A stretch of 21,311 nt of DNA from Kangiellaceae bacterium (GCA_030148365.1 JASBTO010000011.1:1-21311); one strand, 5' to 3'; counted from the first letter of the stretch, positions 8,905-16,989 are shown. The notes: a model not told the origin generated them from the letters alone. Numbers and translations are program-made.

Positions 8905-9711
8905 TCAGCTGATATTCAGAACTTCGCGTACATTGGCAGTCGTTTGACGGGCAATTTCATGGGGCGGTTCCTCGCGAAGTTCGCAGAGGGTCCGGAAATT
9001 ATCAAACAAATGCAGAGGCGTATTCTTGCCTTTCTCGCAACTGATGGGCGGCATGTCCGGTGCGTCAGTTTCAAGCACGATATCCGTGAGCGGCAAATCC
9101 CCCACCAGAGTTCGCAATTTGACCGCGCGCGGATAGGTGATCGCACCTCCAAAGCCGAATTTGAAGCCGAGATCCCGGTAGCGGCTTGCCTGCTCGGCAC
9201 TGCCATTGAAGGCGTGGATGATGCCGCCGAACTCAAACCGGTTATGGCGTAGCAACCGCAGAACTTCTTCATGAGCCTTGCGGACATGCAATATCAGCGG
9301 CAGGCGGGCGTTACCGGCGATGGCCACCTGAGCCTTGAACAGCTGGTACTGTGCAGCGCGATCTGCGCCCTTGTCGTAATGATCCAGGCCTATTTCGCCG
9401 ACCGCCCAGACCGGCTTGATGGACAAGGCCATCTCCAGATCCCGCAAATGCCGATCCTGGTGCTCATCCATGAACATGGGATGCAGGCCCAGCGCTGAGT
9501 AGATCCCCGGATAGCGCGCCGCAAGTTGTCGAACCAGACGCCAGCGCTCCTTGGTGACGGCCGGGATCAGAATTCCGGAAATACCTTCCTTGCGGGATTT
9601 GTCCACAAGATTCTCGCGATTGCCATCAAAGGCCTCGAAGTCGAGATGGCAATGGCTGTCAAACAACTCGATTGCCGGAGCAGGTGACTTCTTCTTTTTT
9701 TTGAATATCAT
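8905..9711 (-). CDS. TatD-family metal-dependent hydrolase (putative deoxyribonuclease)
   Basis: TatD-family proteins are TIM-barrel metalloenzymes, several with 3'-5' DNase activity. This one has the metal-binding set: FDSHCHLDFEAF at the N-terminus (HxH), GEIGLD with the bridging Glu, LILHVRKA and IHAFNGS with the two later His residues, and ETDAPDMPP with the Asp. With the ATG at 9709-9711 it has 268 residues, normal for the YjjV/YcfH/TatD group. A TTG further upstream (9750) would extend it by 13 residues into the end of prfC, but the ATG gives MIFKKKKK just before the domain and is preferred. It lies 19 bp after prfC. YjjV-like is the most likely subgroup, though I cannot separate the paralogues by eye. 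Confidence 0.9.
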   Translation of the reverse strand: MIFKKKKKSPAPAIELFDSHCHLDFEAFDGNRENLVDKSRKEGISGILIPAVTKERWRLVRQLAARYPGIYSALGLHPMFMDEHQDRHLRDLEMALSIKPVWAVGEIGLDHYDKGADRAAQYQLFKAQVAIAGNARLPLILHVRKAHEEVLRLLRHNRFEFGGIIHAFNGSAEQASRYRDLGFKFGFGGAITYPRAVKLRTLVGDLPLTDIVLETDAPDMPPISCEKGKNTPLHLFDNFRTLCELREEPPHEIARQTTANVREVLNIS

Positions 9712-9730
9712 GAATGACCAACTAACCGTG

Positions 9731-11311
9731 TCAGTGCTCGCGGGTTTCAAAAAATTCGATTTCCGGCCAGCGCTCCATGGTCAGGTTCAGATTAACCTGA
9801 GTCGGAGCCAGGTAAGTCCAGTTATCGCCCCCGTCCAGCGCCAGATTGTCGAACGCCTTCCTTTTGAATTCTTCAAATTTCTTTTCGTTATCGGAGCGGA
9901 CCCATCTGGCCGTTGCGATATTGATATTGTCATAGACGCAATCGACATTGTATTCGGCTTTCAGGCGATGGGCCACCACGTCAAACTGTAGCACACCCAC
10001 CGCCCCCAAAATCAAATCGTTTGAATTCTGCGGTCGGAACACCTGGGTTGCGCCCTCTTCCGACAATTGCACCAGACCTTTTTGCAGAGCCTTGTTCTTG
10101 AGGGGATCCCGCAGACGCACGCGGCGGAACAATTCCGGTGCGAAATGGGGAATGCCGGTAAATTTCAGCTCTTCGCCTTCGGTAAAAGTATCACCGATCT
10201 GGATGGTGCCGTGGTTGTGCAGGCCGATGATATCGCCGGGCCAGGCTTCCTGCAGATGCTCCCGTTCGCCCGCCAGAAAGGTCAGGGCATTGGCGATGGT
10301 GACATCCCGCTTGATGCGCACATGGCGCATCTTCATGCCCTTGCGATAATGGCCGCTGCAAATCCGCATGAATGCGATGCGGTCACGGTGCTGGGGGTCC
10401 ATGTTGGCCTGAATCTTGAACACAAAACCGGTCAGGGGCTCTTCCGTGGCCTCGACCTGGCGTTGTTCCGTTGCCCGGTCGGCAGGTGCCGGGGACCAGG
10501 TCACCAGACCATCGAGCATCTGGTCGACACCAAAGTTACCGAGGGCCGTACCGAAGAATACCGGCGTCAGGGTACCGGCCAGAAATGGCTCCAGTTCGAA
10601 TTCGTGGCTGGCGCCGATCACCAGTTCCAACTCTTCCCGCAAGTCGCTGGCCAGATCGCCGACCGCATCGTCAAGGGCCGGATTGTCGAGTCCTTCGATG
10701 ACCCGCACCTCCTGGATTCGGTGGCCCTGACCCGACTGGTAGAGATAGGTCTTGTCTTCGAGCAGGTGATAGACCCCCTTGAACTGTTTGCCCATGCCAA
10801 TCGGCCAGGTCACCGGCGCGCACTGGATATTGAGCACCTGTTCCACTTCATCCATCAGTTCGACGGGATCCCGGATGTCCCGGTCCATCTTGTTCATGAA
10901 GGTAATAATGGGGGTGTCCCGAAGCCGACAGACTTCCATCAACTTGATGGTGCGAGCCTCGACACCCTTGGCGGCGTCGATCACCATGAGCGCCGAATCC
11001 ACTGCGGTCAGGGTCCGGTAGGTATCCTCGGAGAAATCCTCGTGGCCCGGGGTATCGAGCAGATTGACGATTCGTCCCTTGTAGGGGAATTGCATGACCG
11101 AGGTGGTCACCGAGATGCCCCGCTGTTTCTCCAGTTCCATCCAGTCCGAAGTAGCATGACGCCCGGACTTGCGGCCCTTGACCGTACCGGCTTCCTGGAT
11201 TTGGCCACCGGTCAGCAACAGCTTTTCGGTAATGGTGGTCTTGCCCGCGTCCGGGTGGGAAATGATGGCAAAAGTGCGCCGGTTTTCGACTTCGCGATCT
11301 AGCTGTGACAT
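9731..11311 (-). CDS. prfC: Peptide chain release factor 3
   Basis: RF3 is a translational GTPase that recycles RF1/RF2 from the ribosome after termination. The 526-residue length fits the family (E. coli 529). The G motifs are clear: G1 SHPDAGKT (18-25), switch I/G2 region around GISVTTSVM, G3 DTPGH (86-90) and G4 NKMD (140-143). RF3-specific text such as GRKSGRHATSDWMELEKQR and the C-terminal VVAHRLKAEYNVDC is also present. The ATG at 11309-11311 gives the canonical N-terminus MSQLDREV. A consensus -10 box lies about 30 bases upstream, so prfC probably has a promoter of its own besides readthrough from rimI. In E. coli prfC also lies downstream of holD-rimI, with yjjG between; yjjG is absent here. 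Confidence 0.98.
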   Translation of the reverse strand: MSQLDREVENRRTFAIISHPDAGKTTITEKLLLTGGQIQEAGTVKGRKSGRHATSDWMELEKQRGISVTTSVMQFPYKGRIVNLLDTPGHEDFSEDTYRTLTAVDSALMVIDAAKGVEARTIKLMEVCRLRDTPIITFMNKMDRDIRDPVELMDEVEQVLNIQCAPVTWPIGMGKQFKGVYHLLEDKTYLYQSGQGHRIQEVRVIEGLDNPALDDAVGDLASDLREELELVIGASHEFELEPFLAGTLTPVFFGTALGNFGVDQMLDGLVTWSPAPADRATEQRQVEATEEPLTGFVFKIQANMDPQHRDRIAFMRICSGHYRKGMKMRHVRIKRDVTIANALTFLAGEREHLQEAWPGDIIGLHNHGTIQIGDTFTEGEELKFTGIPHFAPELFRRVRLRDPLKNKALQKGLVQLSEEGATQVFRPQNSNDLILGAVGVLQFDVVAHRLKAEYNVDCVYDNINIATARWVRSDNEKKFEEFKRKAFDNLALDGGDNWTYLAPTQVNLNLTMERWPEIEFFETREH

Positions 11312-11341
11312 GGATTATGGGGTGCTGGCCAAAAGCGGGCT

Positions 11342-11347
11342 ATTATA
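11342..11347 (-). promoter_or_regulatory. Consensus -10 box, likely internal promoter for prfC
   Basis: The minus strand reads TATAAT exactly, 30 bases before the prfC ATG, inside the 108-bp gap after rimI. The -35 region is poor (a GGTTTC-like sequence at about the right distance), so strength is uncertain. A short GCCGG/CCGGC stem nearby (about 11395-11408) lacks a T-run and was not called a terminator. Confidence 0.4.
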
Positions 11348-11419
11348 CCTGCTTTTTTGCCGGAAACCGCATCGTCGCCATTAAATTGGCCCCCGCCGGG
11401 AATCCGGCAAACGGAAGCG

Positions 11420-11869
11420 TCAGTCGAGCCGCTTGCTGAGCACGTAGGCATGCTCCCGACCCCTGCGGGTCGGATAGTAGTTGCGGCGTATGCCGATCTC
11501 GGCGAAGCCTTCGCTCAGATACAGGTTTCTGGCCACCGGGTTGGAGAACCTTACTTCCAGGAACAGGCTGCGCATGCCATCTTCAAGGCTGACCCGCTCT
11601 ACCGAGCGCAGCAGATCCCGGCCCAGGCCCTGTCCCTGAAAACAGGGATCAACTGCCAGATTCAACAGGTGGGATTCGTCGACAAAATACTGAAAAACCG
11701 CATAGCCGGCGAGCACTTCGTCAATCTCGAGAATGAGACTGGGATAATGCCGCTCAAGACAGTCCTGGTGGACCTGATCGCTCCAGGGCACTTCGTATAC
11801 GGTTTGCTCGATAGTGCAGACTCGCTCAAGGTCGTCGGCTTCGAGCGGCCGGATGGTCTGCTCAGCCAT
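11420..11869 (-). CDS. rimI: Ribosomal protein bS18 (S18)-alanine N-acetyltransferase
   Basis: RimI acetylates the N-terminal alanine of ribosomal protein S18. The 149-residue GNAT protein (E. coli 148) has the family's IEQTVYEVPWSDQ opening, the LLNLAVDPCFQGQGLGRDLL acetyl-CoA-binding block and the conserved end FLEVRFSNPVARNLYLSEGFAEIGIRRNYY. The ATG at 11867-11869 (MAEQTIRPL) is chosen over an upstream in-frame extension, because it gives the family length and overlaps the stop of the holD-like gene by 8 bp, a typical sign of coupled translation. The holD-rimI arrangement is the same as in E. coli. Confidence 0.95.
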   Translation of the reverse strand: MAEQTIRPLEADDLERVCTIEQTVYEVPWSDQVHQDCLERHYPSLILEIDEVLAGYAVFQYFVDESHLLNLAVDPCFQGQGLGRDLLRSVERVSLEDGMRSLFLEVRFSNPVARNLYLSEGFAEIGIRRNYYPTRRGREHAYVLSKRLD

Positions 11870-12371
11870 CGTCCACAAGATCACTGGCGCCAACCAGTTC
11901 CAGCATGCGCTCAAGGCATTCCCGTTTGTGGCGGGATGATTGCCGCAACTGTCCGAGTTCCGGCACCACGACCGGCTCCAGGCGCAACTGTCCCGCGCAG
12001 GCTTGCGCAGCCCCGTCACCTAGCGCCAGCACCGCTTCCGGTTGCGACTGCCGCCACTTGGCAAGGGTTACCACACCGGGTTTAAGGCGAGACGCCGGGG
12101 CCGCCAGTGCCACGGGCAAGGCATTGTCCAGCAGCGACTCCAGAGCCCGTTTCAGTGAACGGGCCAGCGGCGAATCCAGCTCGCCGCGGTCCGCCAACAG
12201 GATCCAGCAGGCTCCCGCTTGCAGGTCGTCACCCGCAGCCAGACACAGATACTTGCCCTCTGCGGCGTCTTCGCTATCGGTTGAGGTTTGCGGGCGCGCG
12301 GGATCATCACGGGCCACCCAGACGGGCACCCCCATGGCTGCGAGGTACTGGAGGCGCTGCTCTTCCTCCAT
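11862..12371 (-). CDS. Probable DNA polymerase III psi subunit (HolD-like)
   Basis: Psi links the clamp-loader tau/gamma subunits to chi (HolC), and through chi to SSB, at the replication fork. The 169-residue protein opens EEEQRLQYLAAMGVPVWVARD. This resembles the N-terminus of E. coli psi (RRDWQLQQLGITQWSLRRP), the segment that binds chi. The rest is poorly conserved, Ala/Leu/Gln-rich, and about 30 residues longer than E. coli psi (137). Position is the stronger evidence: it lies directly before rimI with an 8-bp overlap and two genes before prfC, as holD does in E. coli. It starts 2 bp after the leuA stop, with no clear Shine-Dalgarno of its own. The alternative is an unrelated hypothetical protein in the same place. 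The call rests on synteny plus a short N-terminal likeness. Confidence 0.6.
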   Translation of the reverse strand: MEEEQRLQYLAAMGVPVWVARDDPARPQTSTDSEDAAEGKYLCLAAGDDLQAGACWILLADRGELDSPLARSLKRALESLLDNALPVALAAPASRLKPGVVTLAKWRQSQPEAVLALGDGAAQACAGQLRLEPVVVPELGQLRQSSRHKRECLERMLELVGASDLVDDG

Positions 12372-12373
12372 GA

Positions 12374-13531
12374 TCAGGCGTGGCCCACCAGATTCAGGAG
12401 ATCGGAATCCTGGATGTCGTGTTTTTCGTCAGCCAGTACCTTGAAGGCCCGGAACGCGCTGTTGAAGGACTCATCGTCGGTAAAATCAACACCGAGGCCC
12501 TGCAAGTGGACACGGAAAGCGTTACGGCCGGAATGTTTGCCCAGCACCATCTTGTTATGGGCCCAGCCGACATCTTCGGCGCGCATGATTTCGTAGGTCT
12601 CCCGGTGCTTGAGCACGCCATCCTGGTGAATGCCGGACTCGTGAGCAAAGGCATTGTCGCCGACAATCGCCTTGTTGGGCTGAACCGGGAAACCGGTGAT
12701 TTTGGACACCAGTTGGGAGGTAGGAACGATATGCCGGGTGTCGATGCCGATTTCGCACGGGAAAAAGTCGCTGCGCGTCTTCACCGTCATGACGATCTCT
12801 TCCAGGGACGCGTTGCCGGCCCGCTCGCCGAGGCCATTGATGGTGCATTCCACCTGGCGCGCGCCACAATTGACCGCCGCCAGGGAGTTGGCCACCGCGA
12901 GACCGAGATCATTGTGGCAGTGCACGGAGAAGATCGCCTTGTCAGCATTGGGAATTCGCTCGATCAAATTGCCAATCAGGGCGCCATACTGGTCCGGTAC
13001 GCTGTAGCCGACGGTATCGGGAATATTGATCGTGCGTGCGCCTGCGTCAATGACCTGCTCGATGATCCGACACAGAAAATCCAGTTCGGAGCGGCCGGCG
13101 TCCTCGCAGGAGAACTCGACGTCGGGCATCAGGTTGCGGGCGATCCGGACCGCGTTGACCGCCTGCTCGATAACCTTGTCCGGCTCCATCTGCAGCTTGT
13201 ATTTCATGTGGATCGGAGATGTCGCGATAAAGGTATGGATACGACCGGAGTTGGCAGGTTTGAGGGCCTCGGCAGCCACTTCGATATCCTTTTCCAGGGC
13301 CCGTGACAGACTGCACACGGTGCTGTCCTTGACCGCTTCGGCGACGGCCTTGACCGACTCGAAATCGCCAGGGCTGGCAATGGCGAAGCCGGCTTCGATC
13401 ACATCCACCCGGAGTTTCTCGAGCGCCTTGCCGATTTCGACTTTCTCTTCACGGGTCATGGATGCGCCCGGGCTTTGCTCGCCGTCACGCAAGGTGGTAT
13501 CGAATATCACCAGTTTGTCTTGGTTGCTCAT
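12374..13531 (-). CDS. leuA: 2-isopropylmalate synthase, catalytic part only (no regulatory domain)
   Basis: LeuA condenses 2-oxoisovalerate with acetyl-CoA, the committed step of leucine synthesis. The TIM-barrel catalytic domain is complete: FDTTLRDGEQSPGA (10-23), IHTFIATSPIHMKYKL, EFSCEDAGRSE, INIPDTVGY, metal-binding HCHND (His204, His206) and GLGERAGN (233-240). The subdomain blocks NKAIVGDNAFAHESGIHQDG (286-305) and GKHSGRNAF follow. The protein ends at residue 385, just after the second subdomain (DSDLLNLVGHA), whereas E. coli LeuA has 523 residues with a C-terminal leucine-binding domain. That domain is missing and I find no trace of it downstream in any frame. The ATG at 13529-13531 has GGAG 8 bases upstream. 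An in-frame TTG at 13612 would add 27 residues unlike the family and was rejected. Homocitrate or citramalate synthase is less likely given the LeuA-type motifs. Confidence 0.93.
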   Translation of the reverse strand: MSNQDKLVIFDTTLRDGEQSPGASMTREEKVEIGKALEKLRVDVIEAGFAIASPGDFESVKAVAEAVKDSTVCSLSRALEKDIEVAAEALKPANSGRIHTFIATSPIHMKYKLQMEPDKVIEQAVNAVRIARNLMPDVEFSCEDAGRSELDFLCRIIEQVIDAGARTINIPDTVGYSVPDQYGALIGNLIERIPNADKAIFSVHCHNDLGLAVANSLAAVNCGARQVECTINGLGERAGNASLEEIVMTVKTRSDFFPCEIGIDTRHIVPTSQLVSKITGFPVQPNKAIVGDNAFAHESGIHQDGVLKHRETYEIMRAEDVGWAHNKMVLGKHSGRNAFRVHLQGLGVDFTDDESFNSAFRAFKVLADEKHDIQDSDLLNLVGHA

Positions 13532-13602
13532 AATGTTGACTCCAATGCCCGTAATTCGGGTATATGCCGGCGACCCCACCAAATTGCCCTTCGCGCGGTC
13601 AT
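13528..13602 (-). CDS. Possible 24-codon upstream ORF / leader peptide of leuA
   Basis: Starting at ATG 13602 the minus strand encodes 24 residues, MTARRAIWWGRRHIPELRAL then ESTL. Its TGA stop overlaps the leuA ATG as ATGA. It has two adjacent Trp codons and three Leu codons in the last eight (TTA, TTG, TTA), types that are usually rare in GC-rich genomes. A GAGG lies 11 bases before its ATG. It includes the leuA Shine-Dalgarno and a small CCCG/CGGG hairpin. It lies inside the presumed leader from the promoter at 13683-13712. A chance ORF of this length is quite possible, and there is no classic run of leucine codons or attenuator terminator. Confidence 0.3.
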   Translation of the reverse strand: MTARRAIWWGRRHIPELRALESTL

Positions 13603-13682
13603 GGCGCGCCAATCCTCGCCTGGTGCAGCGGGATTCAGTTCGGTTATCGCCGGGGTTTCAAACGGATCTGATAACAGGCCCT

Positions 13683-13712
13683 ATTGTATAAGACCAACGC
13701 CCGGCCAGACAA
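13683..13712 (-). promoter_or_regulatory. Putative sigma-70 promoter of leuA
   Basis: On the minus strand TTGTCT (13707-13712) and TACAAT (13683-13688) are 18 bases apart, with 4/6 and 5/6 consensus matches. The predicted transcript starts near 13676, giving a leader of about 145 bases before leuA. The 325 bp between leuA and the fadE stop hold this promoter, the possible leader ORF, the fadE terminator and nothing else I can identify. Confidence 0.45.
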
Positions 13713-13753
13713 TTTCAACCTGCGGTGAATATGCCTGACGCGAACGGCGACAG

Positions 13754-13777
13754 AAAAAAGCCGGCAGGTGCCGGCTT
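13754..13777 (-). terminator. Rho-independent terminator of psrA-fadE
   Basis: The minus strand forms an AAGCCGGC/GCCGGCTT stem with a four-base loop followed by a T-run (A-run at 13754-13759 on the plus strand). It lies 80 bases after the fadE stop and just before the leuA promoter region. Confidence 0.8.
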
Positions 13778-13856
13778 GGTCAATTGGAGTCTATTATGGC
13801 CCAGTTCCCGGGGCCCGTCACCCGTCATCTCGTAACAGACGGGCAGTCCGGTGCGC

Positions 13857-16322
13857 TCAGGCGGCCTGTTGATCCGGATTGTCGATTTCTCCGGAGGCGT
13901 TTTTCACCGCTTCAGGCGTGTAATCATCAACCTGGATTGCGTCGAGACGGGCTGCTTCCGCCTCGATAAAGGCGGTGGCCGCTCCATTGTCGATGAGCTC
14001 CAGTTCCACGGCTTTCCGGGCCCGCTGTTCCGGGCTCAAGCTCCGGTCGATGTCTCCTGCCTTGACGGCTTTGCGGATAATCTTGCGGGTGCCGACGGTG
14101 GCCAGCACCAGGCTGAAGGCATTCTCGACGCGACCGGTGGCATCTTGCGGATCCCGGTTGATGTAGGTGTACCGGGTAATCCGATCCCGCAATTCGCTCT
14201 CTTCCATCATCGCCGCCACCAGCTTGTGTTCAAGCCGGTCACTCGGCAGCTCGTAGCTCGGGCCGAAGGGGAAGATCATGCGCTTGAGGAATTTGCCGAC
14301 AAAGCGGTTGGAGAAGTTCTCGCAGAATTCCAGCAGGGCTTTCTGGATTTCGAACAGGCTGGTTTGCAGATTCCAGTCAACATAGGGCAGATCCGCTTCC
14401 CGGCAGCCGCTGTCGCGATAGAACTTGAGCACCGACGAGCTCAGGTAGAGATGGCTGAGGGCGTCGCCCAAGCGGGCCGACAAACGCTCTTTGCGCTTAA
14501 GTTCACCACCGAGGATCAACATGGCTATATCGGACGTAAACGCGAGCGCAGCGCTCATCCGGCTGAGTTGCCGATAATAGACTGCTGTAGGGCCGTCGAC
14601 GGGAACGCGTTTGATCCGGGCGCCGGTCAGGCCGAGGGCAAAGGCCCGGGCAAAATTGCTGAGGCTGTAGCCGATATGACGGAACAGCAAACTGTCGAAT
14701 TTTTTCAGGCCCGTTTCGAAGTCGTCGTTGGTGGCCGCCTGCATCTCGCGGAAAATGTAGGGGTGACAGCGAATGGCGCCCTGTCCGAAGATAATCAGGT
14801 TCCGGGTCAGAATGTTGGCGCCTTCCACGGTGATGCCAATCGGCTGGTTCATGTAGCCGTAGGCGAGATAGTTGCGCTCACCCAGAATCAAGCCCCGGCC
14901 TCCGTGGACGTCCATGGCATCGGTGGCGGTTTGCCGGCCCATTTCCGTCATGTGGTATTTGGCAATGGCCGACACCACCGACGGCTTGACGCCGAGATCG
15001 ACCGCACTCGCGGTCATCACCCGACAGGCTTCGAGTTGGTAGGCGTATCCCGCAATTCGGGACATGGCTTCCTCGACGCCCTGGAAGTAACCGATCGGCG
15101 TTTTGAACTGCTCACGAATGCGGGCATAGGCGCCGGTCATCCGGTAAGACACCTTGCCCGTTGCCGCGCCAATCGCCGGCAGGGAAATGGAACGTCCCGC
15201 CGCGAGAGATTCCATCAACATGCGCCAGCCCTGGCCGGCATATTCGCGGCCACCGATGATCCAGTCGACCGGGATGAATACATCCTCGCCCCGCACCGGT
15301 CCATTCATGAACGCCATGCTCATCGGAATGTGCCGGTTACCGATTTCCATACCGGGATGATCGGCGGGGATCAGCGCACAGGTAATGCCGTAGTCCCGGG
15401 TTGTGTTGTCACCGAGAAGGCCATCGGGGTCCTGGAGTTTGAAGGCCAGCCCCACCACGGTGGCGACGGGCGCCAGGGTAATGTAGCGCTTGTCAAAATT
15501 GAGCCGGATGCCGAGCACCTGCTCGCCCTCGTGCTCGCCCATGCACACGACGCCAGTGTCGGGAATGGCGCCCGCATCGGAGCCCGCCTTGGGGGCGGTC
15601 AAGGCAAAGCAGGGGATTTCTTCGCCTGTGGCCAGGGTCGGCAAATAACGATCCTTTTGCTCGGTGGTGCCGTAATGCATCAGCAATTCCGCCGGCCCGA
15701 GAGAATTAGGTACCATCACCGTGACCGCCGCCGAGCCGCTGCGGCTGGCGATTTTGGTGACAATCGTCGAATGGGCCAGCGCGGAGAATTCCTTGCCGCC
15801 GTATTGTTTGGAAATAATCAGACCGAAAAAGCCTTGCTCCTTCATGTAATCCCAGACTTCTTTCGGCAGATCCTTGCGCTGATTGACTATCTCCCAGTCA
15901 TCGAGCATGCGACAGAGGGTTTCGGTTTCGTTGTCCAGAAATGATTGCTCTTCGGCAGTCAGCTCGGGCTTCGGAAAAGCGTGTAGCTTGTCCCAGTCTG
16001 GATTGCCGCGAAACAGGTCCGCTTCCCACCAGACATCGCCGGCTTCGAGCGCCACTTTTTCCGTCTCGGTCATCGGCGGCAGCACCTTGCGGAAGAAGTC
16101 GTAAACCTTGCGGGTCACAAAATCCATGCGCAGATCGTTGGCAAGGTAAAGCGCCGCCACGACGGCAAAGATCAACCAGGGCAGGATACTGAAGCCCATG
16201 ATTACGGTCATCACCACCAGCGCCGCAGCCGCCATGAGCATTGCATGGGACATTTTTTCACGGCGGTAGGCGAAGACGCCGACCAACAACAACATGACGA
16301 GAGACTGTACCAGGGTAACCAT
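13857..16322 (-). CDS. fadE: Acyl-CoA dehydrogenase FadE
   Basis: FadE is the FAD-dependent, inner-membrane-associated acyl-CoA dehydrogenase of the first beta-oxidation step. The 821-residue product matches the family (E. coli 814). Two to three hydrophobic segments (residues about 3-70) precede KVLPPMTETEKVALEAGDVWWE. The dehydrogenase core then has GFFGLIISKQYGG, the FAD/substrate block CFALTAPKAGSDAG and ITVEGANILTRNLIIFGQGAIR, whose Glu is in the position of the catalytic base. The long FadE-type C-terminal extension (from about residue 600) is present. The ATG at 16320-16322 is chosen because AGGTG lies 8 bases upstream. A GTG three codons earlier would overlap that Shine-Dalgarno. It lies 19 bp after psrA, so the two are very likely one operon, ending at the terminator at 13754-13777. 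Confidence 0.96.
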   Translation of the reverse strand: MVTLVQSLVMLLLVGVFAYRREKMSHAMLMAAAALVVMTVIMGFSILPWLIFAVVAALYLANDLRMDFVTRKVYDFFRKVLPPMTETEKVALEAGDVWWEADLFRGNPDWDKLHAFPKPELTAEEQSFLDNETETLCRMLDDWEIVNQRKDLPKEVWDYMKEQGFFGLIISKQYGGKEFSALAHSTIVTKIASRSGSAAVTVMVPNSLGPAELLMHYGTTEQKDRYLPTLATGEEIPCFALTAPKAGSDAGAIPDTGVVCMGEHEGEQVLGIRLNFDKRYITLAPVATVVGLAFKLQDPDGLLGDNTTRDYGITCALIPADHPGMEIGNRHIPMSMAFMNGPVRGEDVFIPVDWIIGGREYAGQGWRMLMESLAAGRSISLPAIGAATGKVSYRMTGAYARIREQFKTPIGYFQGVEEAMSRIAGYAYQLEACRVMTASAVDLGVKPSVVSAIAKYHMTEMGRQTATDAMDVHGGRGLILGERNYLAYGYMNQPIGITVEGANILTRNLIIFGQGAIRCHPYIFREMQAATNDDFETGLKKFDSLLFRHIGYSLSNFARAFALGLTGARIKRVPVDGPTAVYYRQLSRMSAALAFTSDIAMLILGGELKRKERLSARLGDALSHLYLSSSVLKFYRDSGCREADLPYVDWNLQTSLFEIQKALLEFCENFSNRFVGKFLKRMIFPFGPSYELPSDRLEHKLVAAMMEESELRDRITRYTYINRDPQDATGRVENAFSLVLATVGTRKIIRKAVKAGDIDRSLSPEQRARKAVELELIDNGAATAFIEAEAARLDAIQVDDYTPEAVKNASGEIDNPDQQAA

Positions 16323-16341
16323 GATATTCACCTGCTATGGG

Positions 16342-16974
16342 TTAGGCTTCCGCACGCATGCCTGCGGCGAGGAAAGGGATGATTTGGTGGATCAATTCTT
16401 CTATGGAAACTTTTTGACCGAAGTCGGACTCGGAAATCTCCCGCAAGGCTTCGGAACCGGCGAGGGTAAAAATCAGACTGCCCAGCATGAAATGCAGCCG
16501 CCAGAACACCTGACTCATATCGAGACTCGGATAGGCTTTCTGGAGTTGGGCGGTAAATTGTTCCAGGACATGGCCGTAGCGCTCGGTGACATAGCGACGC
16601 AAATGCCCCTGGGTCTCCGCGTAAGCGCGTCCGAGCAGGCGCATGAAAATGGAAATGCCGTTGGCCTGCTGCTTGTTGATGGTAATCAGGGGTTCGATCA
16701 GACCTTCCAGTACCAACTCGATGGTAACCGGCTCGCTGGACGCATCCATGAGCCGGAGTTCCCGGGAGAGCTCCTTGGTGAAATCCGCCAGGAACCGGTC
16801 AAAGACTGCCTGAATCAATGACTTTTTCGAGCCAAAGTGATAGTTCACCGAAGCCAGATTGACATTGGCGCGGGTGGTAATTGCCCGCAGACTGGTCTCC
16901 GCGAAGCCACGCTCTGCGAACAGAACCTGGGCGGCATCCAGTATCCGGGCTTTGGTTTCCTGCTTTTTGGACAT
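16342..16974 (-). CDS. psrA: TetR-family fatty-acid-responsive regulator, PsrA-like
   Basis: PsrA of Pseudomonas is a TetR-family repressor/activator that senses long-chain fatty acids, represses beta-oxidation genes and its own gene, and activates rpoS. This 210-residue protein has the TetR DNA-binding domain at residues 8-54 (RILDAAQVLFAERGFAETSLR, ANVNLASVNYHFGSKKSLIQAVF). Its ligand domain carries PsrA-like blocks: ISIFMRLLGRAYAETQGHLRRY, FWRLHFMLGSL, ESDFG and the C-terminal IPFLAAGMRAEA. It lies 19 bp upstream of fadE on the same strand, a target that fits the family role. Two AAAC-N4-GTTT repeats begin 15 bases before its start, indicating autoregulation. The Shine-Dalgarno is weak and the predicted leader only about 23 bases. 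Whether it also controls rpoS cannot be seen here. Confidence 0.9.
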   Translation of the reverse strand: MSKKQETKARILDAAQVLFAERGFAETSLRAITTRANVNLASVNYHFGSKKSLIQAVFDRFLADFTKELSRELRLMDASSEPVTIELVLEGLIEPLITINKQQANGISIFMRLLGRAYAETQGHLRRYVTERYGHVLEQFTAQLQKAYPSLDMSQVFWRLHFMLGSLIFTLAGSEALREISESDFGQKVSIEELIHQIIPFLAAGMRAEA

Positions 16975-16989
16975 ATCGGATCATGAAAT

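Noticed and set aside
10067..11302. Plus-strand open frame of 411 codons
   Set aside because: It is antisense to prfC, which is complete and strongly conserved.
11870..12019. N-terminal extension of rimI by 50 residues
   Set aside because: It overlaps the holD-like gene in another frame, and its Cys/Trp/Arg-rich sequence is unlike RimI. The ATG at 11869 gives the normal length.
12361..12380. Frameshift or pseudogene at the end of leuA
   Set aside because: I looked for leucine-regulatory-domain sequence in other frames after the stop and saw none. The next gene starts immediately and reads well.
12374..13612. Longer leuA starting at a TTG (13612)
   Set aside because: The extra 27 residues match nothing in the family, while the ATG at 13531 has a GGAG at proper spacing.
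13851..15944. Plus-strand open frame of 697 codons
   Set aside because: It is exactly antisense to fadE. Its His/Gly/Arg-rich composition with no motifs marks it as a shadow frame.
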